DNA of 64,000 bases from Lysobacter auxotrophicus (lineage in GTDB: Bacteria > Pseudomonadota > Gammaproteobacteria > Xanthomonadales > Xanthomonadaceae): assembly GCF_027924565.1 (NCBI RefSeq), contig NZ_AP027041.1, positions 3,920,748 to 3,984,747 of the forward strand, in the 5' to 3' direction. Under the pieces are notes generated by a model. That model ran no database searches, was not told the origin of the DNA, and saw only the letters and a list, made by a program, of their open reading frames with translations. Positions within the stretch are counted from its first letter, which is position 1. Each line of letters opens with the position of its first letter. Positions 10,061 to 17,571 of this stretch are shown piece by piece. Made by a program: the position numbers and the translations under genes.

Positions 10061-10218
10061 GCGTCCATATGTCCTTGTTGGAGAGAGTTCGCCGTTGGGG
10101 GGCGAGTAGCTCGAACCGCTTCCTTCGTGTCGCTCCCCCAGCGACAAGGACATGCTGGCTGTCGATGCAGACTTTGAGAATCAGATAAATCTTGCGATGC
10201 ACAACTGCGACGAGCACG

Positions 10219-10241
10219 ATGTGCATGCGCAACTTGCACAT
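10219..10241. promoter_or_regulatory. Palindrome upstream of the pilin gene
   Basis: Perfect 7-bp arms ATGTGCA / TGCACAT separated by 9 nt, about 160 bp upstream of the pilin start in an AT-enriched stretch. A dimeric regulator site is a reasonable guess. Confidence 0.4.
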
Positions 10242-10269
10242 GCATTCGCGCATCGTTCGCTGCGTATTT

Positions 10270-10283
10270 CACGATTCATCGTG
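10270..10283. promoter_or_regulatory. Second palindrome upstream of the pilin gene
   Basis: CACGAT-TC-ATCGTG: perfect 6-bp arms with a 2-nt centre, about 210 bp upstream of the pilin start. It differs in sequence from the palindrome at 10219-10241. Confidence 0.35.
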
Positions 10284-10665
10284 GTTATTTCGCGCCTTTG
10301 CCCGAGGGCGCGACGTGCGCCGGATGGCGATCGCGACGCCCACGCCTCGAAACTGAGATTGTTTCGTTCCGACCTACGTCGTAAGGGTTGCGTTCGACAC
10401 AGTGCATCGTGGCGTCGTCGATGACGGCGCGCACCACGATCCCCGCACGCGTCCTCCCTCGCAAACGACATGCGCGACCCTCGACCGCGGATCCCGGCGC
10501 ATCCGCCACGGGCCGCTCGGCGTGCAGATGACCGTTCGTCGGTACACGCAATCGCATCACGCTTCAATGCGAATAATTCGCAGATGACCGGCGGGCAGGA
10601 CGACCGCCGCCGGGCGTTACCCTCCGGCTTGCTCCATCCCCCGGCCCTGCAAGGAGATCAGCGCC

Positions 10666-12045
10666 ATGTCACGCCCCCGCACCACACCCCTCGCCCTGGC
10701 CATCGCGCTGGTGGCCCTCAGCGCGTGCAACCGCACCCCGGACGCCACACCGGCTACCGATACCGCGACGCCCGCACCTGCCGCCGCGCCTGCGTCGCAA
10801 CGGTCCTACACCGACCAGGACATCAGCGACGCGTACATCTACCTGCTCAGCCGCCTGCTCGTGCTGCGCCAGCAGCAATCGGACTTCAAGGAAGGCTTCA
10901 AGTGGAACGAGATCGTCCACCGCAAGCCGGGCGCGGTGGACTGGCCAAATCCCAACCTCGACGTCGCCTATTCCGAAGCGTGGATCGCCGTCGACGAGAA
11001 CAGTTGCACGCTGGTCACCGTGCCCAAGGTGACGGGCCGCTACTACACCGTGCAGTTCCTCAACGGCTGGGGCGAGACGCTGGCGAACATCAACGAACGC
11101 ACGCAGCGCGCGCATCCGAATGGCGAGTTCGCGGTGTGCCTGAAGGGCGCCAACGTCCAGCTTCCGGCGAATGCCACGCGCATCGACCTGCCGGTGAAGT
11201 ACGCGCGTGTCCTGGCGCGCGTGGAACTGGGCGAGGACTGGAAGGGCGCTGAAGCGCTGCAGCACCAGTTCGCCTTCAAGGCCACCGGCACGCCGGCGCT
11301 GCCCACCTTGCCGACGATCCCGTCGTTCGACATGGACAAGCTGCCCGGCGCCGAGGCGTTCGAAGCCGCGCCGGCCGTGCTCGACAGCGAAGCCGACCTG
11401 AACACCGGCATGGACGCGGTGGCCGCGAAGGCGCGTGCGATCGCCGAGGGCATCAAGGACCCTGCCGAACGCGCGCGGGTCGACCAGGTCATCCGCGAGA
11501 AGGCGCTGGCCGACTTCGCCAAGGCGTCGCCGACCATCGGCCACGGCACGACGAAGAACCACTGGGCCCGCCCCGCCGTATCGGGCAACTACAAGAACGA
11601 CTGGCTCGGCCGCACGCTCGTCAACTACGCCGGCATCTGGGCGAACGACATGGACGAGGTGGTCTATTACAAGGGCAACCTGGACAGCACGGGCACGCAG
11701 CTCAACGGCGACCACGTGTACACGCTGACCTTCCCGAAGGACGACCTGCCGGAGAAGTACGCGAACTACTTCTGGTCGGTGATCGCGGTGGACACGCGCC
11801 ACATGCGCGTCCTGCCGAACGCGAAGAACCGCTTCCTGCTCAACCGCGAATCGGACCTGAAGTACAACCCCGACGGCTCGCTCACGCTGTACTTCGCCGA
11901 CCAGAAGCCGGCCGATGCGCCCGAGGGCAACTGGTTGCCGACCCCGCGCGGACAGGACTACCGGTTGACCTTCCGCTTCTACGGACCGAAGGGCGGCGTG
12001 GCCGATGGCACGTACTTCCCGCCGCCGATCATGAAGCGCTCGTAA
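10666..12045 (+). CDS. DUF1254/DUF1214 domain lipoprotein
   Basis: A 459-residue predicted lipoprotein: the hydrophobic leader ends in the lipobox LSAC, followed by a Thr/Ala/Pro-rich linker. The DUF1254 signature is visible (NLDVAYSEAWIAVDE...GRYYTVQFLNGWGETLAN) at about residues 60-200. The C-terminal third matches DUF1214 (NYKNDWLGRTLVNYAGIWAN...GNWLPTPRGQDYRLTFRFYGP). The family is widespread in proteobacteria and its biochemical function is unsettled. ATG 10666 has AAGGAGA at ideal spacing. It appears monocistronic, upstream of a hybrid sensor kinase. Confidence 0.88.
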   Translation: MSRPRTTPLALAIALVALSACNRTPDATPATDTATPAPAAAPASQRSYTDQDISDAYIYLLSRLLVLRQQQSDFKEGFKWNEIVHRKPGAVDWPNPNLDVAYSEAWIAVDENSCTLVTVPKVTGRYYTVQFLNGWGETLANINERTQRAHPNGEFAVCLKGANVQLPANATRIDLPVKYARVLARVELGEDWKGAEALQHQFAFKATGTPALPTLPTIPSFDMDKLPGAEAFEAAPAVLDSEADLNTGMDAVAAKARAIAEGIKDPAERARVDQVIREKALADFAKASPTIGHGTTKNHWARPAVSGNYKNDWLGRTLVNYAGIWANDMDEVVYYKGNLDSTGTQLNGDHVYTLTFPKDDLPEKYANYFWSVIAVDTRHMRVLPNAKNRFLLNRESDLKYNPDGSLTLYFADQKPADAPEGNWLPTPRGQDYRLTFRFYGPKGGVADGTYFPPPIMKRS

Positions 12046-12185
12046 CACGCGCACGCAACGCGGGCGGCAGCACGGCTGCCGCTTCGCCTTCCGGTGCGAC
12101 GGTCGGCACATCGACGCGCACGCAACCGCGCTCAGGCCACTTCTTCACACCCTCTTGACATCGAAGTAGCGAGTAGAAAGGAGAT

Positions 12186-12199
12186 TCAGACCCGTCTGA
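12186..12199. promoter_or_regulatory. Palindrome upstream of the hybrid kinase
   Basis: TCAGAC-CC-GTCTGA, perfect 6-bp arms, 65-78 bp before the start codon and about 25 bp upstream of the candidate -10. Possible operator. Confidence 0.4.
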
Positions 12200-12222
12200 T
12201 GGCTGCACTTTCGGGTGGGGCC

Positions 12223-12251
12223 TAGTCTGCGGTGAAAGCACGTACTTTCAC
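12223..12251 (+). promoter_or_regulatory. Candidate -10 and 5' leader hairpin of the hybrid kinase
   Basis: TAGTCT (12223-12228) is a plausible -10 of the TAnnnT type seen elsewhere in the window. Just downstream lies the perfect 7-bp inverted repeat GTGAAAG / CTTTCAC (12232-12238 / 12245-12251). It would form at the very 5' end of the mRNA, ending 12 nt before the start codon, close enough to cover the ribosome site. Confidence 0.4.
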
Positions 12252-12263
12252 GACGAGACACCC

Positions 12264-15200
12264 ATGAGCTTGGGCAATCCTCCGCATCCAATCCGGCTCG
12301 CCTCGCGGTGTCTGATCCTCCTCGCGCTGCTGGTCTGCGGCCTGGCGAACGCCCAGCATGCGAACGCGCCGCGCCGCCCGGCCTCTGCGGCGCAACGCGC
12401 GCAGATTTCGCTGACGCCGTCCGAAGACGCATGGCGACGCGCGCACCCGGTGATCCAGGTGGGCGTGTTCGCCGGTGATTTCGTGCCGTTCGAAGCCTGG
12501 CGCGGCGGCCGCCCGGAAGGCCTCGGCGTCGATTACATCCGCACGCTCGCCGCGCGCGCCGGCATGCAGGTGGAGTTCCATCCCTATACCGACTGGGAAG
12601 CCATCGCGCTCGGCACCTCCGGCACCGCCGAACCCTACGACGTCCTGCTCGCGCAGCCGGTCATCGCGCAGCGCATGGAGCGCTTCCACATGCTGCGGCC
12701 GTTCGCGGCGTCGCAACAGGTGATGCTGGTCGCGCGAAAAGGCGACCTGCAGATCCGTCAGGCGCGCGACCTGGACTCGGCCCGCGTGGTGGTCGAACGC
12801 CGCTTCCGGCTGCCGGCGAAGGTGTTCGCCGAACGCCATCCCCGCGCGACGCTGGTCTACGCGGACGACGGGCGCCAGGCGCTGGAGATGCTCACCCGCG
12901 GTCAGGCCGACGCGTACCTTGGCGTCACGCTTCCGCGCACGACCGCGCTGGTGCGCCAGCGCCAGGCGGACGACGTGGCGATTCTCGGCGCGCTCGACCT
13001 GCCGACGTTCGAGCTGGCGCCCGCGGTTCGTCGCGATCACAACGAACTGGCCAGCATCCTGCGCAAGGCCGAAGCGACGATCCCCGACCACGAAGTCGAG
13101 CAGATGCGACAGCGCTGGGGCGCGGGCGACGTGCCGTCGCTGGCGACATCGCACGCCGTGGGCCTGACGCGCAGCGAACGCGAGTGGATCGCCCACCTTC
13201 CCGTGCTTCGCGTCGGGTATGAGGTCGATCGTTTCCCGTACAGCTTCCTCGCGCGCGAAGGCGGATTCGACGGCATCGCCGCGAACTACCTCGACCTGAT
13301 CCAGCGCAAGCTCGGACTTCGCGTGCAACTCGTGCCCGCGGACGACTGGAACAGCCTGCAGCGCATGGCACTGGCGCACGAAGTCGACATGATCGCCACC
13401 GGCAGCACCGGCGACATCGACGGCAACGAGATGGTGTTCAGCCGATCCTACGAGGACTTCCCGCAGGTCATCGTCGCGCGCCTGCACGGCCCGGCGATTG
13501 CCAGCGCATCGGATCTCGGCGGACGCACCGTCGCCGTGCGCGACGAGCCCGGCGTGCTGTCGTCGCTGCACGCGCTGCTTCCGCAGACGCAGCTGCGCAC
13601 CGTGGGCGGGAACGAAGCCGGGCTCGCGCTGGTCGCGAACGGCGGCGCCGATGCCTACATCGGCACGCTGCCGGCGATCGACGCCCTCATCCGCAACCGC
13701 TACGCCGGCGAGCTGCGCGTGGTGGGGCCTGCCGGCTTCGATACGGAGTTGTCGTTCGGGGTGCAACGCCAGTACGAGCCGCTGATACCGCTCATCGATC
13801 GCGTGCTCGACAGCACGCCGGACGACGAACGCCAGTCCATCCGCGCGCGCTGGCTGACCACCGACTTCGTGTATGGCGTGCCGTGGCGATGGGTGCTGCT
13901 CGCAACCGCCGCCGTGCTGCTGGTGATGAGCGCCATCGGCTTGGCCTATGCGCGACTGCGACGCGCTTCGCAACTGCAGGCGCGGGCGGAAACCGCGCTC
14001 GCCGCGCAACTACACTTCCAGCAGGCGCTGCTGGAGAACATTCCCTACGCCGTGTTCGTGAAGGACCGCGACGGCCGCTACATCGCGGTGAACCGCGCGT
14101 ACGAGACGATGTTCAGCGTGCGGCGCGAACAGATCATCGGTCGCACCGTCGAGCAGAGCACGCATGCGAGCGGGATCGACCACGAGGTCCTCACCGGCGA
14201 GGACATGCAGGTGCTCGCGTCCGGGCAGGGGTCGCGGCGCGAATTGACGGTTCCGGCACGCGGTGCGCGCGACGGCGTCCATCACCTGATCGTGTGGCGC
14301 CATCCGCTCGCCGCGTCGGAGAACGGACCGTTGCGCCTGATCGGAACGATCGTCGACGTGACGGAAATCCGCGAGGCTGAAGCACGCGCGCGCGCCTCGG
14401 AGCAACGACTGCACGACATCACCGGGGCCATGCCCGGCACGGTGTTCCAGTTCCGTGTATCGGCCGACGGGCGGCGCGGCTTCACCTACGTCGCCGGCGA
14501 CGTGGAAGGCATGCTGGGCATGCCGCAGGACGAACTGCTGCATCACGAATCGCTGGTGTTCGCGCGCCTGCATCCGGACGACCAGCCGCGCGTGGAGCGC
14601 GCGGTGGAGGCGGCCGCGCAGACGCTGAAGCCGATTCCGGCGTTCGACGTGCGCATGCGCATCGGCGAGGACTGGCGCTGGCTCCGGACCGAAGGCGGTT
14701 CGCCGCGACGCCTGCCCGATGGCGCGGTCGAATGGAGCGGCTACTGGGTCGATACCACCGAGCTGCACCAGCAGGCGCACGCGCTGGGCGAGGCCAAGGC
14801 GCAGGCCGAGGCCGCCGTCGCGGCGAAGAGCACCTTCCTGGCGGCGATGAGCCATGAAATCCGCACACCGATGACCGGCGTGCTGGGCCTGATGGAGCTG
14901 CTCACGCAGACACCGCTCGACCACGAGCAGTCCAGCATGGCGTCGATGGCGCGCGATTCGGCGCGCGCGCTGCTGCAGATCCTCGACGACATCCTGGATT
15001 ACTCGCGCATCGAGTCCGGCCGCCTGGCCATCAGCGATGCCGATTTCGACCTGCGCGAACTGGTGGACAGCGTCGCCGGCCTGTTCGGCGTGCGTGCGAA
15101 GGAAGGCGGCGTGCGCCTGTACTCGATCGTCGACTGGCGACTGGCCACGCGGTTCCGCGGCGACGCCATGCGCATCCGCCAGATCGTCGCCAACCTGCTC

Positions 15201-16613
15201 AGCAACGCGCTCAAGTTCACCGCGCAGGGCCACGTGGCGCTGCAGGTGCGACTGCTGAACGAAACACCGCATGGCCAACGCCTGCGTATCGAAGTGGCCG
15301 ACACCGGCATCGGCATCGCGCCGGAAAACCTCGCGCGCCTGTTCCAGCCATTCACCCAAGCGGAAGAATCCACCACGCGCCGCTACGGCGGAACGGGGCT
15401 CGGGTTGTCGATCAGCCGCCGGCTCGCGGAGATGATGGACGGCAGCCTGCACCTGGAGAGCGAACCCGGCGACGGCACGCGTGCGGTGCTGGAACTCGCG
15501 CTGGCCGTCGTGCAGCCGTTGCAGGGGCGGCCGGAATTCGAGGGCCGCTCGGCGGTCATGTGCGTCGGCGACGAGTTGCGTTCGCAGGAAATCGGCAACG
15601 GCCTGAGCTCGTTCGGCTTCAGCCTGATCGAGGCGGAAGCCTCGGACCTGGTCGAGTTCGACGCCGGCGACATGGACCTGCTCCTTGTCGACGCCGGCAT
15701 CCCCGTACCCGACGTGCTGACGGACCGCCCGCTGGTGCGTGTGCTGCGCGATGACGAGGCGGGACCGACCCGCGCCGGCGAGGTTCGCCTGTCCGGCGAT
15801 CCCCAGAGCACGCGTGCACTGGCGCGTGCGTGCCACGAAGCGCTCGGCCTCATCGTGAGCGACGCGACGGCGCCCGCCTCCGCGTTGGCGAGCGCACCGC
15901 GCGAGGCGCGCATCCTCGTCGCGGAAGACCACCCGATCAACCGTGCGGTGATCGGCCGCCAGCTGGAGAGCCTCGGCTACGCGTTCGCCATGGCGACCAA
16001 CGGCGACGAGGCATTGGCGGAACTGCGTCGCGCGCACTACGACCTGCTGCTCACCGACTGCCACATGCCGGTGATGGACGGTTACGCACTGACGCGCGCA
16101 GTACGCGCTTCGGAAGTCGGCGACGTGCACCTGCCGATCGTCGGGCTGTCCGCAAGCGTGCTGCCCGAACAGATCCAGCGCTGCCGGGACGCCGGCATGG
16201 ACGATTTCCTCGGAAAACCCATCCAGCTCGACGCATTGGCGGCGAAGCTCTCGTCGCTGTTGCTGTCGCCGTCGTCGATGGGCACCCCGTTCACCGCTGG
16301 CGAGCCCGAAGGCCTGGATCGCCTTCGCGGAATGTACGAGGACGACGCGGATTACCGGCGCGTGCTCGGCGACCTGCTCGACATCAGCCGCACCGAGCTG
16401 GCGGAACTCGACGACGCCATTGAGGAAGGCGATCCGGCACGGCAGCGCGAACTGCTGCATCGCATCGAGGGCGCACTGGTGCTGGTCGGCGCGCACATGG
16501 CACCGCCGGAGGATTCCCCGCGCGATGTCGCGCTACGCCGCGCGGCGATCGTCGCCACGCTCGACAGCATCGAATCGGCGCTGCGCGAATCCCGCAGCGG
16601 CGCGATCGGCTGA
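12264..16613 (+). CDS. Hybrid sensor histidine kinase, BvgS/EvgS type
   Basis: A 1449-residue inner-membrane phosphorelay kinase. Order: signal sequence; two tandem periplasmic SBP_bac_3-like (Venus-flytrap) domains at about 55-275 and 300-525; one transmembrane helix near 540-562; PAS domains at about 585-700 and 715-835; HisKA with SHEIRTPM, phospho-acceptor His864; HATPase_c with NLLSNALKFT near 976 and later G boxes. A degenerate receiver follows (about 1090-1200, LLLVDAG), then a true receiver with AEDH, phospho-acceptor Asp1265 in LLLTDCHMPVMDGY, and LGKPI. A C-terminal Hpt-like segment has His1399 in HRIEGA, where the family's lysine after the His is Glu. No response regulator gene is adjacent, so the partner is encoded elsewhere. 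The signal is probably a small periplasmic ligand, by analogy with BvgS/EvgS. Confidence 0.93.
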   Translation: MSLGNPPHPIRLASRCLILLALLVCGLANAQHANAPRRPASAAQRAQISLTPSEDAWRRAHPVIQVGVFAGDFVPFEAWRGGRPEGLGVDYIRTLAARAGMQVEFHPYTDWEAIALGTSGTAEPYDVLLAQPVIAQRMERFHMLRPFAASQQVMLVARKGDLQIRQARDLDSARVVVERRFRLPAKVFAERHPRATLVYADDGRQALEMLTRGQADAYLGVTLPRTTALVRQRQADDVAILGALDLPTFELAPAVRRDHNELASILRKAEATIPDHEVEQMRQRWGAGDVPSLATSHAVGLTRSEREWIAHLPVLRVGYEVDRFPYSFLAREGGFDGIAANYLDLIQRKLGLRVQLVPADDWNSLQRMALAHEVDMIATGSTGDIDGNEMVFSRSYEDFPQVIVARLHGPAIASASDLGGRTVAVRDEPGVLSSLHALLPQTQLRTVGGNEAGLALVANGGADAYIGTLPAIDALIRNRYAGELRVVGPAGFDTELSFGVQRQYEPLIPLIDRVLDSTPDDERQSIRARWLTTDFVYGVPWRWVLLATAAVLLVMSAIGLAYARLRRASQLQARAETALAAQLHFQQALLENIPYAVFVKDRDGRYIAVNRAYETMFSVRREQIIGRTVEQSTHASGIDHEVLTGEDMQVLASGQGSRRELTVPARGARDGVHHLIVWRHPLAASENGPLRLIGTIVDVTEIREAEARARASEQRLHDITGAMPGTVFQFRVSADGRRGFTYVAGDVEGMLGMPQDELLHHESLVFARLHPDDQPRVERAVEAAAQTLKPIPAFDVRMRIGEDWRWLRTEGGSPRRLPDGAVEWSGYWVDTTELHQQAHALGEAKAQAEAAVAAKSTFLAAMSHEIRTPMTGVLGLMELLTQTPLDHEQSSMASMARDSARALLQILDDILDYSRIESGRLAISDADFDLRELVDSVAGLFGVRAKEGGVRLYSIVDWRLATRFRGDAMRIRQIVANLLSNALKFTAQGHVALQVRLLNETPHGQRLRIEVADTGIGIAPENLARLFQPFTQAEESTTRRYGGTGLGLSISRRLAEMMDGSLHLESEPGDGTRAVLELALAVVQPLQGRPEFEGRSAVMCVGDELRSQEIGNGLSSFGFSLIEAEASDLVEFDAGDMDLLLVDAGIPVPDVLTDRPLVRVLRDDEAGPTRAGEVRLSGDPQSTRALARACHEALGLIVSDATAPASALASAPREARILVAEDHPINRAVIGRQLESLGYAFAMATNGDEALAELRRAHYDLLLTDCHMPVMDGYALTRAVRASEVGDVHLPIVGLSASVLPEQIQRCRDAGMDDFLGKPIQLDALAAKLSSLLLSPSSMGTPFTAGEPEGLDRLRGMYEDDADYRRVLGDLLDISRTELAELDDAIEEGDPARQRELLHRIEGALVLVGAHMAPPEDSPRDVALRRAAIVATLDSIESALRESRSGAIG

Positions 16614-16621
16614 TGCGGCCG

Positions 16622-17422
16622 TCAGCCGCTGAACACCAGGCTGGTTCCCACCAGTACAAGGAACCCCGCGAACACGCGCTTGAGCGTGTCGCCGCGCAGG
16701 TAATGCGCAAGGCGCGTGCCGTAGGGCGCGGCGAACACCGAGGCGGCCGCCACGCCGATCGCCGCCGGCAGGTAGACGTAGCCGACCGCGTATTCCGGCA
16801 GCGCGCCCGGCGGCGCGTGCAGCGCATAACCGACGGCGCTCGCCAGGCCGATCGCCACGCCGCATGCGGACGACGTACCCACCGCACGCACCGGCACCAC
16901 GCCGCGCCACACCAGCAGCGGCACGGTCATGCTGCCGCCGCCGATACCCACCACGGCCGACAACGCCCCGATGCCGAGGCCGGCCGCGCTCATCGGCACG
17001 CCGCGCGGCGCCGGCACGTCGGCGCCGCCACCCGCGCGCGCGCCGCCGAAGATCAGCTGCGCCGCGGCGAGAAAGCAGTAGCCGGCCACGATCCAGCGCA
17101 GCACGTCGTCGTCGATATGCACCGCGATGCCGCTGCCTACCCAACCGCCGATGAGCAGCCCCGGCACCATCCACGCGACGGTCGGCCACAACACGCTCCC
17201 GCGCCTGGCGTGCGCGCGCGCCGACGCGGCGGCGGTCAACACGATGCTCGCCAGCGAACTGGCCAGCGCCGCGTGCATCGCGGCCTCTTTCGGAATGCCC
17301 ATGCCGGGCAGCAGCCACGCGAGCGCGGCCACGAGCACCAGCCCGCCGCCCACTCCCAGCAGGCCGGCCAGCACGCCGGCAATTGCGCCAAGCCCCAGGA
17401 ACACGAACAGTGAAAGCAACAT
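16622..17422 (-). CDS. TauE/SafE family sulfite/anion permease
   Basis: A 266-residue integral membrane protein with about eight hydrophobic helices. It shows the two-repeat signature: an N-terminal GLLGVGGGLVLV and a second copy GIGALSAVVGIGGGSMTVPLL. The family (DUF81) exports or imports sulfite, organosulfonates or related anions; the substrate here is not determinable. ATG 17422 is preceded by TGGAG about 11 nt upstream. It converges with the hybrid kinase, only 8 nt between the stops, with no visible terminator. Confidence 0.9.
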   Translation of the reverse strand: MLLSLFVFLGLGAIAGVLAGLLGVGGGLVLVAALAWLLPGMGIPKEAAMHAALASSLASIVLTAAASARAHARRGSVLWPTVAWMVPGLLIGGWVGSGIAVHIDDDVLRWIVAGYCFLAAAQLIFGGARAGGGADVPAPRGVPMSAAGLGIGALSAVVGIGGGSMTVPLLVWRGVVPVRAVGTSSACGVAIGLASAVGYALHAPPGALPEYAVGYVYLPAAIGVAAASVFAAPYGTRLAHYLRGDTLKRVFAGFLVLVGTSLVFSG

Positions 17423-17558
17423 GGAAGCTCCAGAATGAAACCGCGCGAGGCGTTGGCCGTTACATGCGCATCCGCAACGCATCGCACGATACGCCGCACC
17501 CGAAACAGTGCCTGACCATGGCGCGCCGCGTGGAGACGGCCGCTTCACGATGCTGGGC

Positions 17559-17571
17559 TATAGTCCCGGCA
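17559..17571 (+). promoter_or_regulatory. -10 element abutting the lytic transglycosylase start (leaderless candidate)
   Basis: TATAGT at 17559-17564 ends 7 nt before the ATG at 17572. Initiation at the usual distance would place +1 at or next to the A of the start codon. No Shine-Dalgarno sequence precedes the gene. No good -35 is visible. Confidence 0.45.

Larger units (their letters stand above)
10061..10665. other. 600-base divergent regulatory gap upstream of the fimbrial operon
   Basis: No reading frame here looks real. The part next to the pilin gene (about 10155-10290) is AT-richer than its surroundings and contains two clear palindromes. A 6-bp stem CGAAAC/GTTTCG occurs at 10348-10366. 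The right part carries the leader and ribosome site (AAGGAG) of the DUF1254 gene. Confidence 0.55.

Noticed and set aside
10285-10560. 91-codon minus-strand frame in the large gap upstream of the DUF1254 gene
   Set aside because: Arg-rich, no ribosome site, no codon bias distinct from other shadow frames, and no recognisable motif.
12155-12160. Perfect TTGACA upstream of the hybrid kinase as a -35 box
   Set aside because: No acceptable -10 lies 16-19 nt downstream; the more likely -10 (TAGTCT, 12223) is too far away to pair with it.
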